Assembly (NCBI GenBank): GCA_036741775.1
Contig: DAINRQ010000017.1
Location: 1-64,000, forward strand
Source: JAJKIV01 sp036741775
GTDB taxonomy: Bacteria; Gemmatimonadota; Gemmatimonadetes; Gemmatimonadales; Gemmatimonadaceae
DNA length: 64,000 bases
Direction: 5' to 3'
The position numbers and the translations under genes were made by a program. Shown here piece by piece: positions 1-7,885 of the stretch. Numbering within the stretch: the first letter of the stretch is position 1; every line of letters begins with the position of its first letter. The notes beneath the pieces are model-generated. The model did no database searches, was not told where the DNA came from, and saw only the letters and a program-made list of their open reading frames with translations.

Positions 1-5
1 GTGCA

Positions 6-404
6 ATGTCTCGACGTGGTCTCCACCGAGTCACGCTCCCCCGCACACCGCGCGGCCTTTCACGCCGCACGCGGCACTCCCACGACACCGGCGTCAAGCG
101 TGCCCTCAAGCATGCTGCCATGCGCGATTGCAGCCGACGCTGCGTCTACTGCGCCGTCCCACTGGCGCTCGACGTTGCGACGCTCGATCACGTGTACCCC
201 GTGTCGCAGGGAGGCCCGCACACGCCAGGCAACCTCGTTACTGCCTGCGCGCCGTGCAATCGCCTCAAGGGTGACATGCTTCCGCACGAATTCTTCGGCC
301 GATATCCCTGGGCCGGCGCGAATTTCGTCCGCTACGCGCGCGCCGTGCATCGGGCGCTCAAGCGGAACGCGCGCCGGGCCGTGAGTCTCGCCTTCGCGGC
401 GTAG
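6..404 (+). CDS. HNH endonuclease domain protein
   Basis: This is a small (132 residue) protein with the zinc-bound HNH fold. A first CxxC lies near residues 46-49, the DH pair at 61-62 is followed by a PVSQGG loop, then comes NLVTACAPCNRLKGD with the second CxxC at 81-84. These match the HNH family core (first His, central Asn, and the N-x-K/R end). Such proteins are metal-dependent nucleases, often stand-alone in chromosomes with no known target. The N-terminal 40 residues are basic and low complexity. The frame stays open to the window edge, so the true start may lie upstream, or at an internal ATG near 120. No restriction or phage genes adjoin it, so the biological role is unknown. Confidence 0.8.
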   Translation: MSRRGLHRVTLPRTPRGLSRRTRHSHDTGVKRALKHAAMRDCSRRCVYCAVPLALDVATLDHVYPVSQGGPHTPGNLVTACAPCNRLKGDMLPHEFFGRYPWAGANFVRYARAVHRALKRNARRAVSLAFAA

Positions 405-407
405 TCA

Positions 408-573
408 TCATTCCGAGCAGAGGCGCCGTCAGGCGCCGTAGTCGAGGACGGGTGTCATTCCGAGCGGAGCGCCCGTAGGCCGCGCAGTCGAGGAATCGCG
501 CTCGTTCTGGGAGAGGGGCCCCTCGGTCGGGACGGCGGCGATTCATCGACTCGCTCCGCTCGCTCGGAATGAC
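408..573. repeat. imperfect tandem and inverted intergenic repeat (TCATTCCGAGC family)
   Basis: Two diverged direct copies of about 40 bp (408-448 and 455-494) both begin TCATTCCGAGC and end AGTCGAGGA. A third, inverted copy occupies about 540-573, and its outer 13 bases (561-573) are the exact reverse complement of 454-466. Repeats reading ATTCCGAGCG...GAGGAATC are widespread as dispersed intergenic elements in several phyla. The unit could fold into a long hairpin between the HNH gene and the convergent Ada-like gene. No coding potential was seen. Confidence 0.6.
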
Positions 574-588
574 AGCCGAACGCACCGG

Positions 589-1572
589 TCAGCCTAACGC
601 CAACGCGCGTTGGCTGCCCGCCCTCGGCGTGGCCACCGCATCGATGCGAACTGAATCGCCCGTCCGGTCACCGCCGCCCCCGGCGGACCGCTCGTCAGGG
701 TTCTCCGACAGAAGAATCGCGACCTTGCGCGCCGCGCCCCAGTGGTACGCGCCGAACGTGCCAGTCTTGCGGATCACGCGGTGACACGGGATCAGGTACG
801 CGACCGGGTTTCGTGCGATGGCCGTACCCACCGCTCGCGTTGCCCCCGCATGCCCGATCGAAGCCGCGATGTCCTCGTAGGTCGCCACCGTCCCCGGCGG
901 AATGCGCAGCAGCGCCTCCCACACCCGGACCTGGAAGTTCGTTCCCCTCACGAGGAGCGAAAGCGGTGTAGGCGTGACGTCCGACGCGCCGCGATCGCTC
1001 GGCTCGAGCCCCACGGCGTCCCGCTGCCAGCCGGCGAACACTCGCTCGACGACCGGACCGGTCGCCACCGGGTCGTCGATGAGCACAGCCCCGGGCCAGC
1101 GTACCGCGATCTCCCGTCGCGCCGAGTCGCGATCGCCATTCACCACGAACGACAACCCGCACACTCCGCGGTCGGTGATCGCAATGAGGCACTCACCGAA
1201 CGGCGAGTCGTGGAAGCCGGTCCGGATGGTGAGACCGGCCGCGCCCGCCTTGAACTCACCGGGCGTCATTGCTTCGAGCGTGATGAACAGGTCGTGCAGC
1301 CGGCCCCCGCTCGACAGCCCCGATGAGTAGGTGGTGTCCAGGACGCTTCTCGAATCGCGAAGGAGCGTCTTCGCCGTCTCCACGGTCTGGAACTGGAGAA
1401 ACCGCTTCGGGCTGATGCCCGCCCAGCGGGTGAACATTCGCTGCAGGTGATGTTCGCTGAGCCCAACGTGTGCGGCAACGTCGCCGAGCGTCGGCTGTCG
1501 ATCGCCGTGCGCTGCCAGGTATTTCAGGGCCGCTTCGACCCGGATGTAGTCCTTCGTTTCCATGGGTTCCAT
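589..1572 (-). CDS. AraC-type regulator fused to methylated-DNA-protein-cysteine methyltransferase (Ada-like)
   Basis: The 327-residue protein has an AraC-type helix-turn-helix region at about residues 5-110 (VGLSEHHLQRMF and the following helices). It is followed by an Ogt/MGMT domain at about 115-290 with the active-site motif PCHRV (Cys near 263) and the DNA-intercalating region ATYEDIAASIG. It would remove alkyl groups from O6-alkylguanine by suicide transfer to that Cys and probably regulates transcription. The N-terminal zinc/phosphotriester-repair domain of E. coli Ada is missing, so the methyl-phosphotriester sensing switch is absent. The last 35 residues are a low-complexity tail. 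The first ATG at 1572 is chosen; another in-frame ATG lies 12 bases inside. It is divergent from blaI. Confidence 0.9.
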   Translation of the reverse strand: MEPMETKDYIRVEAALKYLAAHGDRQPTLGDVAAHVGLSEHHLQRMFTRWAGISPKRFLQFQTVETAKTLLRDSRSVLDTTYSSGLSSGGRLHDLFITLEAMTPGEFKAGAAGLTIRTGFHDSPFGECLIAITDRGVCGLSFVVNGDRDSARREIAVRWPGAVLIDDPVATGPVVERVFAGWQRDAVGLEPSDRGASDVTPTPLSLLVRGTNFQVRVWEALLRIPPGTVATYEDIAASIGHAGATRAVGTAIARNPVAYLIPCHRVIRKTGTFGAYHWGAARKVAILLSENPDERSAGGGGDRTGDSVRIDAVATPRAGSQRALALG

Positions 1573-1703
1573 GCGTCACTCCACCCTCAATGGCGTTCAA
1601 TGACTGCTGTGATGGAGATGTACCTTCGGCCCGTCGTGGAACCAACCCGATTCTTGCGGCTGACCGCCGCGCTCGGCGGCCGCCGACGCGCGAAATCTGG
1701 GAT

Positions 1704-1721
1704 CTACTAAAATTCTAGTTG
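1704..1721. promoter_or_regulatory. BlaI-type operator, distal copy
   Basis: CTACTAAAATTCTAGTTG is an imperfect inverted repeat (ACTA...TAGT half sites). It closely resembles the perfect copy 44 bp downstream, and the spacing of about four helical turns would place two repressor dimers on the same face. BlaI/MecI dimers bind palindromes with TACTA/TAGTA half sites. The site lies between the divergent Ada-like gene and blaI, so either promoter could be covered. Confidence 0.6.
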
Positions 1722-1747
1722 ACTCATCGAGGTCCCGTCGATATCGT

Positions 1748-1765
1748 CTACTAAACTTCTAGTAG
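1748..1765. promoter_or_regulatory. BlaI-type operator, proximal copy
   Basis: CTACTA-N6-TAGTAG is a perfect 6+6 inverted repeat ending 8 bases before the blaI ATG. It would overlap the ribosome-binding region and the likely promoter, which fits autorepression of the blaI-M56 operon as known for the BlaI/MecI/CopY family. Direct binding is inferred from the sequence only. Confidence 0.7.
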
Positions 1766-1773
1766 GATACGCG

Positions 1774-2148
1774 ATGCGGATCTCGTTTACCGATCGGGAG
1801 CTCGACGTCATGGCAGTGTTGTGGGACCGCGGCTCGGCCACGGTGGCCGAGGTACGAGAGCGGCTTCCCGATGACCTCGCCTACACGACGGTGCTCACCG
1901 TGCTTCGTACGCTGGAGGAGAAGGGCCACGTCGCCCACCGCGGGGAAGGGAAGGCGCACCGCTACTACCCGCTCGTCGAGCGTCGAGTCGCAGGCCGAAG
2001 CGCGCTCGCACGCCTCATCGAGACCGTCTTCAACGGCTCGCCAGAGCTGCTCCTGACACAGCTCGTCAGTGACCGCGAGCTCACCGACGACGAGCTGAAG
2101 CGGCTCCGGAAGCTCATGGACGCGCGCCTGAGGAGTGACAAGCGATGA
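1774..2148 (+). CDS. blaI: BlaI/MecI/CopY family transcriptional repressor
   Basis: This is a 124-residue winged-helix repressor. It starts with the family's N-terminal pattern (DRELDVMAVLWDRGSATVAEV), then the recognition helix and wing (LAYTTVLTVLRTLEEKGHV, HRGEGKAHRYYPLV), followed by the dimerisation helices. Family members are dimeric repressors inactivated by proteolysis by the partner M56 membrane protease. The stop overlaps the start of that protease (ATGA at 2145-2148), so the two are translationally coupled. Two operator-like palindromes precede the gene. Targets other than its own operon cannot be read from this window; no beta-lactamase gene is adjacent. Confidence 0.93.
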   Translation: MRISFTDRELDVMAVLWDRGSATVAEVRERLPDDLAYTTVLTVLRTLEEKGHVAHRGEGKAHRYYPLVERRVAGRSALARLIETVFNGSPELLLTQLVSDRELTDDELKRLRKLMDARLRSDKR

Positions 2149-3635
2149 TCGCTCTCTGGATGGTGTACGCGATCGCAGTCGCCGCGATGGTGGGAGCTGC
2201 GGCGTCGATCCTCGAGCGGACTACTGCCGGAACGCTTCGGCAGCGCCGATGGCTGTGGCTCGGCGCGCTGATCGCGTCGAGCCTGATTCCGGCGTGGGCG
2301 GCATTGGGGTGGACTACGGCGCAGGCGATCGAACGGCCAACCCGATCGGCGACCGAGCACAGCGCGCCCACGCCCCTTGGCATCGCGAGCGAGATCGGAG
2401 ACCGGATCGCGGAGCTCATGACGCGCGCCGATCCACGTGTCTTGGCGCGATACGACTCCCCGCTCGCGGGTGCGTGGATGGCGGCGGCGCTCTTCGCCCT
2501 CGGCGCCTTCTGCGCTGCCAGCTGGACGCTGGCTGCCCGACGTCGGCGCTGGCGTACGGCACACATGGACGGCCAGGAGGTGCTGCTGTCGCAGGCCGTC
2601 GGTCCGGCGGTCATCGGCACCATCCGGCCGCGGATCGTCGTCCCCGAGTGGGCGCTGGCCCTCCCACCCGCGCAGCGTGCGCTCATGCTGGAGCACGAAC
2701 GGCAGCACATACGCTCGCGGGATCCACTCCTGCTGCACGTCGCCGCGTTGCTCACGCTTGCCATGCCGTGGAACGTCGTCGCGTGGTGGATCACGCGCCG
2801 GTTGCGCGTCGCGGTGGAGCTCGATTGTGATGCCCGCGTCCTCGCCTCCGGGCGTGACGCGCGCGAGTACGGCGCCCTGCTGCTCGACGTGTGCTCTCGG
2901 CGCGCGCGTCGTGGGCCACTCCTCGCACCGGCGCTGTTCGAGCGTTCCTCATCCCTTACCCGGAGAATCCTGGCTATGCATCCTGCTCGTGTTCGTTACC
3001 CGCGAGCCCGCATGGCGTTAGGCACCGTCGTGGCGCTTGCCGCCATGGTCGTGGCGTGTGAGATGCCGTCACCCGAGATGCTCGCGCCGGACGGAAAGGA
3101 CGCCGCGAGCGCGCGCGTCTACGGCAACGGCACGCGGTCCGCCGCGCTGGGACAGGACGAGTTGCGCCAGATCGTTGCTGAGCGCTTCCCGAAGGTCGCG
3201 CGCGGGGAGGGTGGTCCGAGGATTCTCTTCGTCGTCAGGACCGCCGACGGGAAGATCGCGCTGAGCGAGTCGCAGGTAGCCGACGAATTCATTCGCATGC
3301 CGGCGCGGACACCCGCGTCCGGGGCGAGCGTCGAGCGGCGCGATTCGGCCACAGCCGAGCCCCGCGCCCAAACGCGAGCGCCGGGGACCGTTCGAGGGCG
3401 CGAAATTCGCCTCGCGGCGACTCCAGAGGATTCGAGGGCCACGGGTTCGGTCCGCATTAAGAAGGGCGCTCCTGGCAGTAACATGGCCCTGCCGTCACCC
3501 ATCGCCGCCCTGCGCCCGAATGAAATCGAGACGGTCGAGGTGTCCAAGCATGCTGCCGGGAAGCTGGCGCCGCAGCCGGTCAGCGTCATCCTGATCTCGC
3601 TCAAGCCCGGCGCAGTAGTCCCGCAGCCGCGCTAG
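2145..3635 (+). CDS. M56 (BlaR1/MecR1-like) membrane metalloprotease with non-penicillin-binding C-terminal tail
   Basis: The 496-residue protein has N-terminal membrane helices (about 3-20, 38-55 and 110-130), then the zinc motif HERQH at about 184-188 and ELDCDA near 225 supplying the third ligand region. A further membrane segment follows (about 196-215), and another at about 288-305 ends in a lipobox-like VVAC. M56 proteases cleave or trigger cleavage of the partner BlaI. The C-terminal ~190 residues lack the class D beta-lactamase-like sensor (no SxxK/KTG pattern). The extreme C-terminus (about 460-490: NEIETVEVSKHAAG..., SVILISLKPG) resembles the end of a TonB-receptor plug domain. The inducing signal is therefore probably not a beta-lactam. 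Confidence 0.85.
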   Translation: MIALWMVYAIAVAAMVGAAASILERTTAGTLRQRRWLWLGALIASSLIPAWAALGWTTAQAIERPTRSATEHSAPTPLGIASEIGDRIAELMTRADPRVLARYDSPLAGAWMAAALFALGAFCAASWTLAARRRRWRTAHMDGQEVLLSQAVGPAVIGTIRPRIVVPEWALALPPAQRALMLEHERQHIRSRDPLLLHVAALLTLAMPWNVVAWWITRRLRVAVELDCDARVLASGRDAREYGALLLDVCSRRARRGPLLAPALFERSSSLTRRILAMHPARVRYPRARMALGTVVALAAMVVACEMPSPEMLAPDGKDAASARVYGNGTRSAALGQDELRQIVAERFPKVARGEGGPRILFVVRTADGKIALSESQVADEFIRMPARTPASGASVERRDSATAEPRAQTRAPGTVRGREIRLAATPEDSRATGSVRIKKGAPGSNMALPSPIAALRPNEIETVEVSKHAAGKLAPQPVSVILISLKPGAVVPQPR

Positions 3636-3642
3636 AAGGATG

Positions 3643-3722
3643 TGTTGGGGGTCAGAGTCTTAACCCATCCTTCCGTTGCCGTTCGGCAACGGAAGGATGG
3701 GTTAAGACTCTGACCCCCAACA
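3643..3722. repeat. 80-bp perfect palindrome (39-bp arms, 2-base centre)
   Basis: Bases 3643-3681 are the exact reverse complement of 3684-3722, with TT at the centre. The outer part contains GGGGGTCAGAGTCTTAACCC. It fills the gap between the convergent M56 protease and nadE genes (stops at 3635 and 3739) and can form a very long hairpin or cruciform. GGGTCAGAGTC-containing palindromes are a common REP-like element class in soil bacteria. It could also act as a bidirectional terminator, but no T tract is present. Confidence 0.85.
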
Positions 3723-3738
3723 AAGCAGAACAACGCGG

Positions 3739-5634
3739 TCAATAATCAACCGGGCGCAGGTACGACTCCCCGATCGCGGTCGGGCTGAGCATCGCGACCG
3801 TCGGCAGCCGGCGCTTCCAGTGCGTGCTCTCGAGGCGCCGGCGCACGAGCGCGACCTGCTCGCGCGCGAAACCTCGTGCCACCAACTCGTCCGGGCGGTA
3901 ACCCGACAGCAGCCAGTTCAGGATGTCGTCGGCCGCGGCATAGCTGATCCCGAAGTCGCCCTCGTCCGTCTGCCCGGAAATGAGATCCGCGGACGCGGGC
4001 TTCGTCACGATCACGTCGGGGACGCCGAGGTGGCGCGCCAGGGCCCACACCTGTGTTTTGAACAGGTCGCCTAACGGGTTGATCGGCGGCGAATCGTCCG
4101 CGTGCCAAGTGAAGTACCCGAAGAGCCGCTCCGTCTTGTTGCCGGTACCGAGCGGCAGCGCATGGTAGCGCGACGAGAGGTCGAACAACGCGATCATCCG
4201 GACGCGCGCCATGACGTTGCCGCGCCGCGCGGCGTCCGCGTCGGGCTCGTGAGTGAGGTAGCCATCCACGGCGGCGGTGATATCGATCGTGCGCGATTCG
4301 ACGCCAAGCGCGTCGATGACGAGCTGGGCGTGCTCGAGGCTCGATGGATTCGACGTGCGGTACGGAAGGCGGAGGGCTACGACATTCTTCGCGCCGAGCG
4401 CCTGTGCGGCGAGATACGTCGTGACCGCCGAATCGACGCCGCCGGAGAGCCCCACGACGGCGCGCTCGAAGCCACGCCGACGCATCTCGTCGCGGATGAA
4501 TGCGACGAGCCACTGCTCGACGAGCGCCGGTTCGATCGCCAATGGTGGCGGAGCGCCGCGAGCCGCCTCGCCGCCTACGACAACGCAGATGGGTGCCTTT
4601 GGGCCGGACTCCGTTCCGTTCCCACCCGCCGGCGGCGTCACGGCCCGAGAAGCGGAGGCGCCACTCGCGACATCGGTGGGGGACGACTCGGCGTTCGCGA
4701 CCGGAGCGGGATCCCACTCGACCGCACGCCTAACGTGATCGTCGTCCACGGCGTCGAGCAGCTCGCGGAGATGCGGCAACGCCGTTCGAAGGTCGGCGAG
4801 CAGCGGCGTATCGGCGCGGGCGCGGGCGAGATCGCTCAGATCTACCGTTGCGGTGACGATCGCTTCCTCCCACACCGGTGCGCGCACGCGCACGTCCCCG
4901 CGGGGGCCCATCACCATCGAGGCGCCGGGAAACATCTTCCCGCCCTCGCTGCCCACCAGGTTCGAGAACGTCACGAACACCCCGTGTTCCTCGGCGATGT
5001 CGCGCACGAGTCGCTCCCATCGTGCCACCGATGCGGGACCCGGGATGGCGTCGTCCCGCGGCCAGACGCCACGCGCCGGTGCCGCCGACGACAGGAAGAT
5101 CATCTGGGCGTCGTCCAGCGCGGCGACCGTTCCGGCAAGGCTATGCCAGGCGTCCTCACAGACGAGGATGGCGGCCCGTCCCCACGGTGTGTCGAAGGCG
5201 CGAAGCTCGTGGCCGCGCTCGACGAATCGCTCCTCGTCGAACAGCCCATACGTCGGGAGGAAGTTCTTGCGGTGGACGTGCAGAATCTGCGGCTCGCCTG
5301 CGCCGACCCGCGCGTAGAGCGCGCTGTTGTAGAGCGTGTCGCGCCACCTCTCGTAGAACCCGAGCACCACGTCGATCGTGCGCGGTTCATCGGATGCGGC
5401 CTGGTATGCCGCGGCGACCTCGCGCGCCATCGTTCCTGCCGTTACGGCGAGGTCCCGAACGGCCCCCTCGACGAAGTAGCCGGTCGCGGCGGTCTCTGGG
5501 AAATGAACGACGTGCGGTCTCGGCTCGAGTGCGCTCGCCTGCGCGAGAAGCTCGCCAATGCGGGCGACGTTCGCGGCGTAGTCGCCCTTCCGCGGCCGGA
5601 ACTGAACGACGGCAAGGTGAAGCGCAGGTGGCAT
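3739..5634 (-). CDS. nadE: Glutamine-dependent NAD+ synthetase
   Basis: This is a two-domain enzyme of 631 residues. The N-terminal nitrilase-type glutaminase has its catalytic triad visible as Glu47 (HFPETA), Lys123 (HRKNF) and Cys159 (LVCEDAW). The C-terminal synthetase has the pyrophosphate loop SGGVDS at 397-402 and GTGNKTERLFGYFTWHADD. The enzyme amidates deamido-NAD+ to NAD+, using ammonia channelled from glutamine, in the cytoplasm. A proline/alanine/serine-rich linker of about 70 residues (300-370) joins the domains and is longer than usual. The gene is monocistronic, with a CRP-type palindrome 47-62 bp upstream of the start. Confidence 0.95.
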   Translation of the reverse strand: MPPALHLAVVQFRPRKGDYAANVARIGELLAQASALEPRPHVVHFPETAATGYFVEGAVRDLAVTAGTMAREVAAAYQAASDEPRTIDVVLGFYERWRDTLYNSALYARVGAGEPQILHVHRKNFLPTYGLFDEERFVERGHELRAFDTPWGRAAILVCEDAWHSLAGTVAALDDAQMIFLSSAAPARGVWPRDDAIPGPASVARWERLVRDIAEEHGVFVTFSNLVGSEGGKMFPGASMVMGPRGDVRVRAPVWEEAIVTATVDLSDLARARADTPLLADLRTALPHLRELLDAVDDDHVRRAVEWDPAPVANAESSPTDVASGASASRAVTPPAGGNGTESGPKAPICVVVGGEAARGAPPPLAIEPALVEQWLVAFIRDEMRRRGFERAVVGLSGGVDSAVTTYLAAQALGAKNVVALRLPYRTSNPSSLEHAQLVIDALGVESRTIDITAAVDGYLTHEPDADAARRGNVMARVRMIALFDLSSRYHALPLGTGNKTERLFGYFTWHADDSPPINPLGDLFKTQVWALARHLGVPDVIVTKPASADLISGQTDEGDFGISYAAADDILNWLLSGYRPDELVARGFAREQVALVRRRLESTHWKRRLPTVAMLSPTAIGESYLRPVDY

Positions 5635-5680
5635 ATGCCGGGGAAAGGTGCCACGATCCCGCGCGGCACGGAATGGCGGC

Positions 5681-5696
5681 TGTGACCATCGTCACA
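5681..5696. promoter_or_regulatory. CRP/FNR-family binding site candidate
   Basis: TGTGA-N6-TCACA is an exact match to the E. coli CRP consensus palindrome. It lies in the 170-bp divergent region between nadE (start 5634) and the penicillin-binding protein gene (start 5805 or 5862). Which promoter it serves, and which CRP/FNR-type regulator would read it, cannot be seen here. Confidence 0.5.
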
Positions 5697-5739
5697 GGGC
5701 GGCGCGGCGCCGCCGCGGACAAACGTTCAGGACGATGAG

Positions 5740-5752
5740 GTGTATGTTACAC
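5740..5752. promoter_or_regulatory. short inverted repeat GTGTA-N3-TACAC
   Basis: A 5+5 inverted repeat around TGT lies 44 bp from the CRP-like site and 53 bp before the GTG start of the penicillin-binding protein. It may be an operator; the embedded TATGTT could also serve as a -10 element. Weak evidence. Confidence 0.25.
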
Positions 5753-5804
5753 ACGTCACGGTGCGGCCGTCGCCGCGCTGACGTTCCGACTGAACGAGAC
5801 GCCT

Positions 5805-7883
5805 GTGAGTAACTCCGCTCGATCACCGCACTTCGCCCTCGGGCGACGCGCGCCGAGACCCATGACCGTTCGGCGCGCTCGAATGCTGTGCGTTGGCGCC
5901 GTGATCGCGGGGATTGGGCCGTTGGCCGAACTCGGTGCGCAGCAGCGTGAGCAGGCTGAGCCCTGGCGCCTCATCCAGCCCGCGCAGTCGTCGCTCGTGT
6001 TCGCTCGCGACGGTTCGCTCATCGGCGAGATCGGACGGGAGAAGCGAACGCTCATATCCATTCGCTCGCTGCCGAAGTACGTGGGGCAGGCGTTCGTGGC
6101 CGTGGAGGACCAGCGGTTCTACCAGCACGACGGTGTCGACGTCGTGGGGATCGCGGGCGCCATCAAGGATGCCGTGACGGGCGATCCCCGCGGTGCCAGC
6201 ACGATCACGCAGCAACTCGTCGGGAACATGCATCCCGAGATCATCGATCGTACCGATCGCAGTCTGTCGCGCAAGCTGCGAGAGCAGGCGGCGGCGCGTG
6301 AGATGGAAAAGCGCTACTCGAAGGAGCAGATCCTCGAGGCGTACCTGAATCAGATCAGCTTCGGCCACGGCTGGTTCGGGATCGAATCGGCAGCGCGTCA
6401 CTACTTCGGTAAGAGCGCGACCCAGCTGACCCTGACCGAAGCGGCGACGCTCGCCGCGATCCCCAAGGGCCCAGCCATCTACGATCCGCTCAAACACCCG
6501 AAGCGGGTGACCGACCGCCGGAACCTCGTGCTCACACTGATGGCGGAGCAGAAGTACATCACGCCGGCGCAGGCGGCGGCAGCCAAGCGCGTGAAGCTCG
6601 AAACGGTCCCTAATGGGGGCTTCGCTGTCGACGCGTCGTACTTCGTGGACGTGGTGCGCATTCAGGCCGAGCGCGCGGGCGTCGGTGTGGGCACTGGTGG
6701 TTACCGGATCTACACGAGTCTCGATCCGCTCCTGCAGCGCTCGGCGAATCGCGCGCTCGTCGAGGGGCTCGAGGCGGTAGAAGCGCTCTCTGGTTACCGG
6801 CACACGAAGTTCGCGAACCGGGCGAAGGGGAGCACGGACTATCTGCAGGGTGCCCTCGTGGCCATGGACCCCACTACGGGCGACATCCGGGCCCTCGTGG
6901 GGGGAAGAGACTATCGCGAATCATCCTTCGATCGCGTGATCGACGGCATGCGTCAGCCGGGCTCCGCGTTCAAGCCCATCGTCTACGCGGCGGCTATCGC
7001 CGACAGCCTAACGGCAAATGCCATCGTTGCCGATACGGCCATCGCTATCCCGCTCGATCGAGGGCGCGTCTACCGGCCGGACAACTCGGACCACGAGTTC
7101 CTTGGCCCGATCACGATGCGCGAGGCGCTCGCGAAGTCGAGGAACGTCGTCGCCGTTCAGCTGGCAACGCAGGTGGGGATGGACACGATCGTGACGTGGG
7201 CCCGGCGCTTTGGCATCGACGCACCGGTCGCGCCGTATCCCGCGAGCGCCATCGGCGCGTCGGCGCTCCAACCCCTCGACCTCGTCGGGGCATACACCGT
7301 CTTCGCGAACCTCGGTGCGCACGTGGGCGCTCGGTTCATCTACCGCATCGAAGACAGGGCAGGGGCTGCCGTCTTCACGAACCCGGCGCCTCCACCGAGG
7401 CCGGTCATCGACCCGCAGGTGGCGTTCATCGTGCGCGACATGATGCGTGAGGTCGTGGAGCGGGGCACGGCGACGTCGATTCGACGTTACCTGCCGGAGA
7501 GCATTCCCGTCGCGGGGAAGACGGGGACGACGAACGACAACACCGACGTGTGGTTCGTGGGGATGACCCCGGATGTCGTTGCCGGCGTCTGGATCGGATT
7601 CGACAAGCCGAAGACCATCACGCCTGGCGCCGCCGGCGGCACACTCGCGGCGCCCATCTTCGGGAGAATGATGGCGGAGTACTACGAGGCGCGGTCGCCC
7701 AGTGAATGGCGCGCGCCTGACGGGTTGATCGTGGCGGAGCTCGATCGCGTGACGGGGCAACTCGCGGACTCCACCACGCCACCAGACCGCCGGTACATGG
7801 AATACTTCCTGGCTGGCACCGAGCCGTTACCCTTGCGGGTCAACGGCTGGCACCTCTTCAAGAGCGGCCCGATAGTTTTCTGA
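5805..7883 (+). CDS. Class A penicillin-binding protein (bifunctional transglycosylase/transpeptidase, PBP1A family)
   Basis: The protein (692 residues from GTG 5805, 673 from ATG 5862) has a short N-terminal signal/anchor. A GT51 glycosyltransferase domain follows (EDQRFYQHDGVD with catalytic Glu near 101, GASTITQQL, and KRYSKEQILEAYLN). The transpeptidase domain carries SAFK (387-390), SRN (445-447) and KTGTT (572-576). It polymerises lipid II and cross-links peptidoglycan in the periplasm. ATG 5862 is an attractive alternative start because the following MTVRRARMLCVGAVIAG looks like a signal sequence. The gene is convergent with lon, only 2 bp separating the two stops. Confidence 0.93.
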   Translation: MSNSARSPHFALGRRAPRPMTVRRARMLCVGAVIAGIGPLAELGAQQREQAEPWRLIQPAQSSLVFARDGSLIGEIGREKRTLISIRSLPKYVGQAFVAVEDQRFYQHDGVDVVGIAGAIKDAVTGDPRGASTITQQLVGNMHPEIIDRTDRSLSRKLREQAAAREMEKRYSKEQILEAYLNQISFGHGWFGIESAARHYFGKSATQLTLTEAATLAAIPKGPAIYDPLKHPKRVTDRRNLVLTLMAEQKYITPAQAAAAKRVKLETVPNGGFAVDASYFVDVVRIQAERAGVGVGTGGYRIYTSLDPLLQRSANRALVEGLEAVEALSGYRHTKFANRAKGSTDYLQGALVAMDPTTGDIRALVGGRDYRESSFDRVIDGMRQPGSAFKPIVYAAAIADSLTANAIVADTAIAIPLDRGRVYRPDNSDHEFLGPITMREALAKSRNVVAVQLATQVGMDTIVTWARRFGIDAPVAPYPASAIGASALQPLDLVGAYTVFANLGAHVGARFIYRIEDRAGAAVFTNPAPPPRPVIDPQVAFIVRDMMREVVERGTATSIRRYLPESIPVAGKTGTTNDNTDVWFVGMTPDVVAGVWIGFDKPKTITPGAAGGTLAAPIFGRMMAEYYEARSPSEWRAPDGLIVAELDRVTGQLADSTTPPDRRYMEYFLAGTEPLPLRVNGWHLFKSGPIVF

Positions 7884-7885
7884 GG

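Noticed and set aside
4102..5685. Long open frame on the plus strand (527 codons) over nadE
   Set aside because: Antisense shadow of the GC-rich nadE gene; no motif in its translation, while nadE has both catalytic domains.
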